Source: Celoporthe dispersa
Taxonomy: Eukaryota > Ascomycota > Sordariomycetes > Diaporthales > Cryphonectriaceae
NCBI GenBank assembly: GCA_016584495.1
Contig: WAID01000013.1
Span: 1,178,001 to 1,242,000 of the forward strand
Reading direction: 5' to 3'
DNA: 64,000 nucleotides
Below, piece by piece: positions 11,045 to 22,040 of this stretch. A program made the position numbers and the translations under genes. Under the pieces are notes generated by a model. The model was given only the letters and a program-made list of their open reading frames with translations, did not search any database and was not told the DNA's origin. Numbering within the stretch: position 1 is the stretch's first letter; every line of letters starts with the position of its first letter.

Positions 11045-13267
11045 CTTGTTGTTTTGGGCGGTTTGAAAGGTTTGATAGACCGGCTTCTTCTTGAAAGAGT
11101 GAGTGGAGGAGGGGCAAAAGGCAAAAAGAGCGAGTTGTCTTCAGTCAATGAAGCAAATGAATGTCAACGAGAAAATCTCGAAATGTGAACGAAGGGAAGG
11201 TTGGTCTCTGGACTGGTAGCCTGAGGAAAGGTTAGCGAGAGAAGAGAAGGTCAACGGCATGGCGAAGACAGGCCACGAGAGGGAGGCTTTATACAGGGCG
11301 CGGCCATACCAAGAGCCCATATGCGAGGCTGGCCGACCCCTTTGGGTGGTATGCTCGGCACACCCGGTTCACGAGAGGTGGGACGAACTCTGTTCCCACC
11401 CGGACCCCGCCTGGACCCCCGGGGGCCCTGCTCGTTTGACGAGGGACGTCCAGTCGGAATATTTTCACCAGCGCGTTCCGTTTCAGTGAAATGAATCTTT
11501 ATGAGCTCAGCCCGCTCGCGAAGCCAGGAAAAGGGGGCCGAAGATGACCAAGGAGGCATCCTCTCCCTCCATGAGTCAAATGCATTGACGCCGTCCCCCA
11601 GGGCGGTCGTCCATCTTCACGAGCTGGATCCGGAGGAGGACAAGACAGGACGCCGAGGCCTGTCAGATCTTGGAGGAAGTCTTGGCGACAGTTTAGATCA
11701 TGTGGGATGGACAGATCGAGACTATGCCATGGAGATGAATTCTACTACTAAGAAGAGCTCGAGCCGTCACTGCTGAGGGGGGACTGAGCTGGATCTCGGG
11801 GCCCAGGCCGGAGAACCAGGTCGACTGATCCTGACACGCGATAGGCGCCCAGAGGATGATGCGAGCGTCCAGGATGGCGGGGAGCCGCCGCAACGATGCG
11901 AGCCAATGACGACCCCGTGGGCCGAGCGGGAGTCGGCTTGAGGCTGGAGCTACTATGTACTATAGGACTGAAGTCGATGCTTAGGCCTCAAGTCCGATCG
12001 CAGCGACAGACAGACATCGGCCCCTTTCATGGTACAGGTTGCGTACAGTTCCTCCGCCCAACCAGCCTCCTTCCCTCCGTTCTACCTGCTGCAGGAGACA
12101 AAGTGGACCCGGTTCGACCAGACCGTCCTAGAAGGCCGAGGGCGGTCATGATGTGATGGTGTGAAAGGGGCATGATGGCGTAGATTGTGCAGGACGTGGC
12201 GGGGTTTGGTGAAAACAAGCCGTGGACGCTTGGTGTTCGCTTGTGCAGGGCGCGAAATGAAGGACGGCGGCTGGGCGGGAAGGATCCAGGGGGCTGCTAG
12301 TGTACACCCCCTGGTCACAACTCTAGCATGCGGCGAAAATGGGGCAGGGAGGAGGTGGGGTTGAGCCGTCCTCGACAGGCACCCCTGCCCGGGGAGTACC
12401 TGGAAGTGCCCTGTAGGTAAAAACTGTTAGTTCTTTGGGCACATACGCAGCACATATCCTTAACATTGTTTGTGGCCTGCGGACGGAGAGGGGGAAGAGA
12501 CAGCGCTGCAGATAGACAACATCCTCTCTATCAGCCTTTCATCTCTCACACCATCACCGCTCAGGACGACGCAGGGCGGGAGTGAACCGCCAGCCACGCA
12601 CGCCTGCAGGATCTGTCTGGATGGCTCCTCCCTGCAGCCTGGGACTGGCAACGTCATCCTACCATTCGTCCTGCCGGCGCCTCGCTGGGCCCCGGCCTCG
12701 GTCATCTGCTATCTACCCAGCGCGGCCATCGATCGAGGCGAGCTGTAGGACATCACACCATGCGGCAACCCGGGCAGCTTCCCGTGTGGCTGGCCTCCCC
12801 CTCCCTGCGGCGGCCTGGCTATATTTACTCGGACCTGGTATTTGAGCATGTAGCTCGTTGCTGGGACGCCTTAACGCCTTACATGTTTCGTTAGGGCCCA
12901 GGATAAACTCAAGCTCAGCTCTGGACGTTCACAGATTGAAAAGCAGGGGATGTGGTAGATCCTAGATATGGCGCTGGGGTGCGACTGGGTTTCGTTCTGC
13001 GAACCTGGTTGCTGAATCGAAACACCGAAACGGCCGGAATGGGTAACACTACGAGGGCCACATTGTTCCTGCAGGGAAGTCTTCTTGGTCACCCGCTACA
13101 CCACCCATGCCATGATGCTGCGCGTGCTCTGCAGACTAGTCGTGGGGCTTCTTCGAGACCGCGGCTTTTACGCAGCGAGCCTAATACCTTTAAACACTGT
13201 GCATCACATTGTAAACGTAGCTCATTTACAGCTTCTCTTCTTCCGCATCTTCTTCCCCCGGAATTCC
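11045..13267. other. Long intergenic region, no gene recognised
   Basis: About 2.2 kb of rather GC-rich sequence between the AA9 promoter and the 3' end of the large receptor gene. Open frames on both strands are short and overlap each other without family features. Confidence 0.45.
11288..11294 (-). promoter_or_regulatory. Possible TATA box for the AA9 gene
   Basis: TATAAAG on the minus strand, about 245 bp upstream of the AA9 start codon. Position and sequence are plausible, but there is no direct evidence of use. Confidence 0.3.
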
Positions 13268-16200
13268 TCAGTAAAAAGCTGATCTTTCCCTAAAGATTCC
13301 ATCAACGGGTCGCAGCGGCGCATGAACTGGACCGTCCAAGACCGTCCAAGCCTTCATTCCCTGCCCGCCGTACCAGTCTACCTGCCAATGGCTCGACTGA
13401 GGTCTCAAGTCATCGTCCTTATGCTGACCCGGATTATCCTGAGACAGTTTCTGCTGGGATCCGATAATGTCCGAGGGTCTCTGCTGGGTCTCGCCGCCGT
13501 CTTCGGATTTCGAGTCAGACTCGAGACTAGAGTCTTCCTCGGGATTAGATATCAGCTCTTCGGGTGATCTCGAGAATGAATGGCCCATCATCTCCTCATC
13601 GAACTCCGCAAAGTACCAGTCCCTGAAGTGTTTCCTTCCACGCCAGAAATATGATGCACGCGAGAGGAGTTTTACGGGTGCCACACTCTCTCCGTTTTTG
13701 GCTCTGGGGTCTGCACCCGCGGCCAGCAGGGCCTTGATGGCATCGTATGAGCCTGCATTTTGTAACGAGGCGAAATGCAGTGGGGTACTGCCGCTGTTGT
13801 CTGTGATGTTGAGGACAGCTCGGGATTCCTTGGACTGGAGAAGAGCCTTGACAGACTGTTCTCCTCGCCAAGGAGGCATGGTTGCGACTATTATGTGGAG
13901 TGCTGTATGCCCATCTCGGCTCCGGTGCTCCAGTTTGGCGCCTTTACCTAGGAGCTCAATTATGTAGAAATGGTCGTCTGATAGGGCCGCGTAGTGTAAA
14001 GCAGAGAAGCCTTGGTTGTCGATAGCGTTCACGTCGCTTCTTTTGAGGATCTCCATAAACATTGGACGATTGTCAGTGATCACGGCTAGCTGGAGAGGGG
14101 TCAATCCATCTTCCTGAAATCTCATGTCAGGTACAAACAAGTCTTTCAGGTGGTCGCTTGTATCATCTCCTCTCGACGGGAGAGAAGCCCGTGATGGTCG
14201 AAGCAGAGCATGAACAACCTGATCCATCCCGCTCTCGCAGTCCTGTGTGTAGGGGCCTGTAATCAAGCATCCCGCAATGCATTGTTTGCAGGCTTCACCC
14301 CCAGGAAAGGAATACTCAGCTCGCATTTATGGAGGCGGAATCCAGGTCGGCGGGCGCCACATTCCCTCAGGTATCGTATAATATCGTGGCGGCAAAATTC
14401 AACTGCCACCTCCAGAGGAAAGCGATTCGCCATAACCGGATGATTAATGTCGACCCCAAGCTCTACCAAGAGCTTTACTGACTCCAGGTCATCCCTTTTG
14501 AGTGCGTGTACGAAGGGTGGCTGCCCCTTGTCGTCCAGCTTCCGGATGCTTGCGCCATGTTTGACAAGGAGTCTCATGAGCGAGTCGTCCCCCGACTTCG
14601 TGGCCTTGATCAGAATCGTCCTTCCCTTCTCATCCGAGGTATCTGCATCGACGCCTCTGTCAAGGAGCATCGTAACAATCGAAAGGAGTTTGACCTTAAG
14701 GGATCCATCCTCAGCCTTCTTTCTTGAGAGAGCAAGCCATTCATCCACGACGTCCATCAGCAAGTTTTCTGACTTGGATTGATGATCGAGCTGAGGAATG
14801 CAAGGCCATCCATCACTGGTTGCTCCAGTGGATGGTTCTTCACAGCAGTCGCTGGTGAAGTCCAAGAGATCTAAGACAGTGCTTAGTACTTCGTGCCCTC
14901 CTCTGAGACCGATAGTCATCAGTGCAGCCGATTCATTCCATATGTGTTCCATGAAGCACTTTCTATTACTTCTACCTCGATTCCAGCTCAGCACGTTTCT
15001 GGTTGCCGTTTCGACAAAGCACAGTGTACCCTTTTCGTCAACCCTGATGTCTTCGAAGACGTTGCTGAAGATGCTTGACAAGTGGTGTATCTTGTTGATT
15101 GGTCGATATTGAGATAGAACGGAATAGTCCACCATTAGACGGAAGATCTCCATCGCGTTACTTCTTGACGGTACTTTCCAGTGCATCATGTCGCGATTCA
15201 TCTCCAATAAGATCCAGAAATATTGGTAGGGTTCGAGGCGCTTGCAGGCTTCCCAGAACACCGTGAAGAGTTCGTCGGACTTCCCATAAGCTGTGTAGAA
15301 ACAATCCAGAAAGGTCCGTGATCGGAAATGCAGTCTCTTGCTAAGCACAAGCCGGACAACATCCACAAGCCCAAGCTGAACAGCTTTGTACAAAGCTGAC
15401 TTCCTTCCATGATTCTCCAGTGCGATGAAGCCACTTGCGGAGCCCTCGAGCAGGAGCTTACAAGCTTCTACATTTCCGCAACCCACGGCTCTCAAGAGAG
15501 CGTCGGTCTGAGCATAAGGCTCGACAGTACAATTCGTGAGAAGCCAATGAAGTGCTTGTAGACTATTCCACTTGACAGCAACCTGCATGCAGGTCTCATT
15601 CTGGCAGTTGAGGAGGCTTTCCAAGTGTTCGGACCTTTTAGCACCGATGGAGTTCAGGATCCATTTGAGATCGAAGGCGCAAGCTAGAAAGGCAGGGTTG
15701 GCAGACGAAGCTGCAGCAGAAGCCAGTCTTTCCAGGGTGCTGGGATCACAGTCCAAGGGAGAGTCAAACGAGTACTGAGAGCAATGCCATGCTTCCCGAA
15801 CCCAGTCCGAAAAGGCCTCGCCGTACGTGGTCGTGCTGGTGTCGGTCCCGAAGATGAAATCCGTCAGAAGGCCATGGCATTCCCTCGTGTCGGCGCCTCC
15901 GACCCCCCTGACAATGCACAGGCCAGTACAACATAGCATATGGTTTGATCTTTGAGTCCAACGCGTTCTCTGCATGGGAGTTCCAGGAATATTCCATGTT
16001 CATGTAGGCCTCCACGCATCTCTGCGTGACAAAAGAGTTGCATTCTGCCGCCCCAAAGCCTCCCAGAGTCTCGAAGTATTCTCGGACGGATAGATGTGCA
16101 AACCTGAACACCCCATTTTCATCAAGGACAACTAGGTTGCAGCAAAGATCAAGGATGCTTTTTAGGTCGAGCACATGCCGCTCGGAAGGAAAAGTGACAG

Positions 16201-18025
16201 CTGCGATGAGATCATCGAGCGCCATGAGCCGTTGTGCGCACATCAGCCACTTGATAATTCGTTGGGCGATTGTCCGGCTGGGCATGGCAAAATTGAGGAT
16301 CCGTCGATAGTCCAGGTCATAAAGCTCCCTTAGAGTCTTAGGCAGGCTTCCCACTTCGTTCCAAATATCACTCGCAACTTTGATGCGCTGCGAATCACAA
16401 AGATTGTTGATCTGTAACGTGACCCAGCGGAACATCCCCTGTGCTCCCCCTTTCAATGTGTCAGACACCCGCTTCCTCAAAGCCTGTGACATCTGTCCCT
16501 TGAGGAGCCTGCCGCTCGCTAATGCCTCGTTGAGTGAGCGCTCGATGAATCTGTCTATGTCCGCGCGGTTGTCGTCAGCGCGAACATAGACATTGGGCAA
16601 GCCTGAGAGCTGGTGGAAGATGTCGCCGTCATCTCGACTCGCGACCAACACCTTGACGACGCTTGCAGAGTCTCGAATGATAGTCTTGGTCATGGAGAGT
16701 AGCTCGTGTCGATTGGACTCGTCACATTCGTCCAGACCGTCGATAATGATTGTTGCGGGATCCTTTTCCAAGATCTTCAATATGAGCTCTTGCGCCTCTC
16801 GCAAAGTGGGTGCATGCACATTTTCACCATCAACTTCAGTGTCTCTTTCGCGGGCCTGGAAGGCCTCAACCACCGTGTCTTTGATAGAATCACGCTTGTT
16901 GACTGCTAGTTGCTTGAGGACGCTCCGGGCGACTTCGGTTGGATTGCTGCGTTCGGGTTCTGCCGAATTTCGTGCGCAGTAGAAATAGGCGACTGGTGCA
17001 ATGTCGTCGTTGGGTGAAGAGCTCATTTCCTGCAACAGTCGCTCGATCACGCTATAGACAAGCCTTGTTTTTCCGCACCCGGGTATTCCATGGAGCCATA
17101 GCGTCGAGGAGTGGCTCACCTCGCGCCATCTCACCAGTTCTGGATGATTCAATAGCCATGCTCCAGAGCCAACGAGATGACCACTCGCTTGTGCCTGATG
17201 TTGTTGCCTCGGTTGTGCTTGCGAGAGCCACTTTAGGATAGCAGCCCTGTCGGACTTGTTAAGATGGTCGTGCAACTCTGCGATATGTGCCACAGTCCGC
17301 AGGAAAGGCCGCTCCAAAGACAGCAGGAGTTCTAGGATACGGCCTGCTTGGCCTTGAAGGCCGTGGTTTGTCTCACATTGGACAAGAGCAAGACAAGCAT
17401 CGACAGCTGTGGCCTTCTTGGGAATGATATCCAAAATGAGCTGTACGGTAGAGCCAGAAGCTCCAATCGCGGACTTGAGGGCTCTTTTCCTAGTGCTCTG
17501 TGAGAAGTAGGTCTTCGCCTTCACTAGATAGCGCAAGACGACCACGTAAAGTCGGACCAATGCGGACTGCAGTTGTACGTGTGCAGGTGACGGATTGGAT
17601 ATCCCGAGATATATATTCTCAAGAAGCGTGTATCGCGCGAGAATCGAGGAGACTGTTTCCAGGCCCTCCACCAGGACACCGAACTTTTGCACATCGCTGA
17701 TCGTAATCTGGAGGAGCAACAGAACGCCTGCCCAAGGTAAGGCGGCATGTCCGGGGTCGAGTTGTATGATGATTGAACCAATCTCGCGAAATCGTTGAAC
17801 CCTGGCCGTGATTTTATCGAGGACGTCTCGAACAATGATCTGTTTGTTGCCCTTCGTGAACTTCCACCTTTTCTCGAGACACACTTCCTTTTTCTGTTCC
17901 GCAGCTGCCAGGATATCCAGAAGAACCTGTGCTCTGTCCTTGTGGACGTCGGCAAAACTTTGGTCTTCCGGTGGCAGGCTCCGTAGAGCCTCCTGCCAGA
18001 GAGACGCCACTGTGCCACTCATCAA
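13268..18025 (-). CDS. Large NACHT-ankyrin STAND receptor with NWD-type N-terminus
   Basis: A fungal NLR-like protein of about 1,565 residues. It has two exons, 14316-18025 and 13268-14256, with intron 14257-14315 joining CELS to PYTQDC. The N-terminal region (to about residue 260, starting MMSGTVASLWQEALRSLPPE) resembles the NWD/NACHT N-terminal domain, a helical signalling module. NACHT follows: Walker A GIPGCGKT at residues 313-320 and Walker B TIIIDGLDECD near 425-435. The conserved RFAHLSVREYFET motif lies near residue 650. The C-terminal half holds ankyrin-type repeats such as TPLQLAVITDNRPMFMEIL, SALHYAALSDDHFYIIELL and TPLHFASLQNAG. An acidic, Ser/Glu-rich tail closes the protein. A run of six G (plus strand C at 15903-15908) shifts the frame by one between the NACHT part and the ankyrin part; both sides are good coding sequence. 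No neighbouring effector gene is seen. Confidence 0.85.
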
Positions 18026-19759
18026 GATGGCGCTATTTATAAATTCGATGAAAGCATTTGGGTGCTAGGAGGGTTGGAGAAGTCGAGATTGTAGGCTTCA
18101 GTATGCGAAGTTGGTGTTCATAAAAAGAAGAGAGGAAGCCTCTTTCTTTCTCAACCAAAGTGACTAGAATGGGCAATATTATTATCACGTGGGAAGGTGG
18201 AAAACAGTTGAAGTGGGGTGAGGGGATTCCTTCGGGTTCGAGGCCAACACCAGATACCTGCAGAGATGCCTTGGCTTACAACGCATGGTTTGTACATAAT
18301 GCAACGCAGTAACTGTAGGCCACCACTCCAGTTCGATGAAGCCATCTGCTGAAGCCATCTGCTGAAGCCATCTGCTGAAGCCATCTAGCCAAATACAATC
18401 TAGCTCGCCCAAGGGGTGGCTTCCCGAAGGCAGAAGGGCTCCAATGCAGCAGTCACGAGGCGCATTTCACCGCAAGCTGCCTCTGTATGCTTGAACCTAG
18501 TAGAAGAGCTTCTCTGGGTCTGCTACGTTTGCGCAGGAGACCAAGAACAGCTAGAGCCACGAAAACGATTGCTGGGACAAGATTCTTGCGGTTCGGCCTG
18601 CCGGTCGCCTGCACCTTGCTAAGGTACAGACCGGTCTTGTTATTGCCATGCTGGCTAGCGGGCAGCAAGAGCCACAGCTGCAAGAGCCACAGCGCTTCTT
18701 GTGGCTGTCCACCTCAAAGGAAAGCCAGGGTTGCCGTCTAACGGCACGCCGTGTCGTGATGGAGCAAGTAGATCGCTCTCAAGCTGAGATATCTGTAGCT
18801 GAGCCTGTAAAGGTCGTTTTGTCTGGCCACGGACAGCTTTGCAGAGAGGGGGGGGGTCTTGTTGGTGGAAGGTGCATCTAGTTTGCAAGTGTAAAAACCG
18901 TGTTAGCGCGAGCTCGGCCTAACTAAACAAGTAAGGCAGCAGCGATCACAAGGTAAGACCGGTCTGCGCCTGCTCTCCCATAGTCGGTCTAGGACCAGTT
19001 TTTGTTTATACGTTGACCGGTTGTTGGCCATATGCACAAGTAAGACTGAGGCGTCTGGTCCTTGGGTCACTCAACAACCTATCGCTGCAGGAATACCCTT
19101 CAGCCAGCAAATCATGTATGAAATGATTATCTCTCTCCTTTCCTGCTCATGCACATGACAGTCAACACACCCACACCTGCTCTTGCCCTGGGTAGCATTG
19201 TTGAGACACAGAGTTATTTGTCCCGTGCCCCACAATGACTTCATTCCGCGCTGCACACGCCTGCGAAACGCCGATCTGCCTGACTGATGTCACCACACAC
19301 AGTGCTAAGCAGATAGACACACACGAGCGAAACCCCTACCCATCGGGCGCTCCAGATATAGCACATTTATAGTAATCTGACGTCTTGTTGGAGAGCCTGG
19401 TAGCAATGAAACCAAAACTAACGAATCAATCATGGGCGCCGCAGTAGTAAATCAAGGCAGGAACCTGGTGTGGCTTGTCTCGTGTTAGACAGTGGTGACG
19501 GAGGAGGCGACTGGGGCGCACGACGAGGGCCGAATGAATCTATGTATGCGGCAGCACAACATGTACTCGAGTCTGCGCTGCTGTGGAACATTGAAGCGAA
19601 TACAAATATAGCCAGAGCTCCCCGTTTTCTTCCCAGCCTGGTCTCATATCCAAATACTTCCATCACTTAGAAGAAAGACAACCCGTGAAACACCCCAAGA
19701 ACCAACTTCGACTCCAAGAATCAAAATCTTCTTCCAACAGCACCCCAAAATCACTAGCC
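18026..19759. other. Intergenic with a short tandem repeat; no gene recognised
   Basis: About 1.7 kb separating the divergent large receptor and the 67-residue gene. Apart from the 13-bp tandem repeat listed separately, nothing is recognised. A CCCCT element lies near 19335, upstream of the small gene, which could be a stress-response element, though such short matches are common. Confidence 0.45.
18335..18386. repeat. 13-bp tandem repeat, four copies
   Basis: Four head-to-tail copies of gctgaagccatct (the first begins gat). It lies about 310 bp upstream of the large receptor's start codon. Confidence 0.92.
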
Positions 19760-20023
19760 ATGGATTTCGTCAAGGATCAGGTCGAGAACAAGCTGAACAA
19801 GGACGCCCAGCCCGGCAACAGTGTCGAGTCCACCGCCGACAACAGCGTCAACTCAGGTATGTGACCACCCGCAACCCCCTCGGCATGACCTCCTCGTGCT
19901 GATTCTCAGTCCATAGAGGTCGACAAGCTGGCCGGCGACGCTGGCGTCCCACAGCAGGCCGATAGCACCTTGAACGAATTTGTTGACGACAAGGTCAACT
20001 CGGACATCCCGGGCGGTAACTAA
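19760..20023 (+). CDS. Small hydrophilic fungal protein, 67 residues
   Basis: Two exons: 19760-19856 and 19917-20023 (intron 19857-19916, 60 nt; the acceptor ccatag restores phase). The protein begins MDFVKDQVENKL and contains the block NSEVDKLAGDAGVPQQADST and the tail FVDDKVNSDIPGGN. It has no signal peptide, membrane segment or Cys, and is highly charged and likely disordered. I recall short proteins of this composition in many ascomycetes, often stress- or conidiation-associated, but no function can be assigned from the sequence. It is too short for simple open-frame calling; the case rests on clean splicing, codon phase and internal pattern. Confidence 0.75.
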
Positions 20024-20201
20024 AATCCGAGCCGCAAAGAAACCTTGCCGTATCATGACGGAGGGATAATATCAGTGCCGCATCATCCTCTTTATAATAT
20101 ATCGCTAGCGTCCTCGACATAATTCTTAACAAGACCTCACCAAGACCACCTGTAGTGCGTTGCAAGGCTACTATCGTCAAGCTAGAACATGCCTTTCTGT
20201 C

Positions 20202-21472
20202 TCATGTCCAAGCAGCGCTCAAGGCGCTCATCATCGTCTCGTTGATCGGCAGGACGCTGCCATGCCTCAGCCCCGTCGGAAAGTCCACCGTGCTACTGTT
20301 CGCCCAGCCGCTGTTGCTCATAGGGTCCGCGCTCACCAGCGGGAAATACCCATCGCCCCCGTAGTAGTCCACAAGCAGGTGCACCTCGCCGCTAGCTACA
20401 TTGTCCCAGTACGCGGCGGGGCCCTCGGTCTCTGAGCGAATGTACGCGCTGCTGCCTCCAGGCCGCGTCCAGGTGCCGAAGAGGCCTGTGGTTGAGTACT
20501 CTACGAACACATCTTTGAGCGTCTCGTCCTTCAGGAAGCGCAGGAACGTGTCGGATGAGTCCGGGTACTGGAGGATCGTCAGGTCGATAATGTCCGTGGG
20601 CGAGTAGTCGATGTATGTCTGCGGCGCGGTGAACGTCTGGAAGTCGCTCGTATATGCATAACGGATCACTATGTTCGTCGCGTTGCCGGTGTGATTGGAG
20701 TCGCTTTCATCATACTGATAGGATGTCAGCCACCACTCTGACACATCTGCCACAACGCAAGCCCGGGTATCCATGCAGGACAATGAACCTACAAATTTGG
20801 ACGCCCAGTATGTCATGTATTGGCCTATTGTTAAGCAGCATTAGCGTGATACTGTTCCTTCGTGATGAGGATGCTTGAGGGCGGACCTTTGTTTGAGTCC
20901 CAGACTGCCTCAGGAGCCCAGACCATTCCGGCGGTCTCGTCCTCCACCGTCACCAGCCGCTCGTTGGTCCAGTTCACGAGGTTCGTGCTCTCCCATACAA
21001 AGATACCGCGTGAGCCCGTCCTCTCAGATGCATCCCAGTTTGTCTTTAGCCAGATTAGCACCGCGGTTTGACCACAGATACTATCGGGGCCACCATCAGG
21101 AGCCAGAGTACTACACCTACCTTGCTGATGTCGAGATCGGTGCCCACGATGTACCATTTCTTCCCGGCTTCGGTCCCCCCGCCCGAGACAATAGCAGGAT
21201 CGCGCACGCCGCCCGTACCCAACGTTGGTACGAGGATGGGGTCCCCGCCATTGAGTGCAGAAAGGGACACAGCATTGTTGCCCTGGCTGAGATAAAAGTA
21301 GATGTAGGGGTCATCCCCTAGGAAGAAAAGCACCCAAATACCCTGTCAGGCTTGAATCCGCCCTCCTCGAGGGTGACGAATCGAGACCAGGTGGGCTAGG
21401 CGTAGCGATAGTGAAACTTGAAGTCGCCAGGAGCAATGCTGCCGTAGCAAGCTTCCAATGCGAGGCCATCAT
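20202..21472 (-). CDS. Secreted GH43-type glycosidase
   Basis: A five-bladed beta-propeller glycosidase; GH43 members act on arabinan, xylan side chains or galactan, and the substrate here is not determinable. Four exons: 21121-21472, 20887-21043, 20793-20824 and 20202-20714; about 350 residues. A signal peptide follows the MMASHWKL start. The candidate general base Asp is in GTGGVRDPAIV, WAPEAVWD lies mid-protein, and the general-acid Glu is in RSETEGPAAYW. A run of four T near 21326-21329 (AAAA on the plus strand) puts the first 50 or so codons one base out of frame with GDDPYIYFYLSQGN, probably a sequencing artefact. The intron 20825-20886 uses a GTCCGC donor, which is weak but restores KGQYMTYWASKF. 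The gene is tail-to-tail with the 67-residue gene, about 180 bp apart. Confidence 0.85.
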
Positions 21473-22040
21473 GCAGAGTGAGGTGTATCAAATCCGGTAT
21501 ATTTAGTCGAGAAGAAATGTCATCAAATGAGAAATTGGAGGAGTAAGGCAGCTGGACGGAAGAAGCTGCGGCAATGATGCTCTAATAAGTGGTCGCGGAC
21601 AAACACCTCTTGGAAGTCAACTTGGTGTTCTGGCATAGCAAAACCATGTGAGCGCAGATCGTAAGTCTAATTTCTGGTACTGGACCATGGCAAGCCAGAT
21701 TAGGTTCCTAAACTGCACCTTATTTATTTATACGAGATGATACATCAGCCAGGGTGGTACTATTCAGTCCCCGGCAGCAGCGAATCCCAGATCACTTTAG
21801 CTGTTGATTATCTTCCTCGGCATGAATAACTCCAGAGTGGGTTCGGCTCACCTTCCCCGGGACCTCTTTTAGCGGCCCTATCAGTGAGGTTCAATCTTGG
21901 CCATCTATGCTTGGCAATGGGTACGCTCTGATTGAAGGGTGCCAAGCTTGCGGGGCCAGCATGGTGCAGACGTGGAGGAAGCATAATGACCTGAACGTTC
22001 TTGCGGAGGTCGTAACTTCTGAGCTTTGAGACGGCCGGCT
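21473..22040. other. Intergenic between two minus-strand genes
   Basis: Promoter side of the GH43 gene and 3' side of the nuclease gene. An AT-rich element (plus strand tatattta near 21498) lies about 30 bp upstream of the GH43 ATG. Nothing else is recognised. Confidence 0.4.

Noticed and set aside
14257..14315. Possible frame break in the large receptor
   Set aside because: A normal 59-nt GT-AG intron explains the frame change and restores phase, so this one is not counted among the indels.
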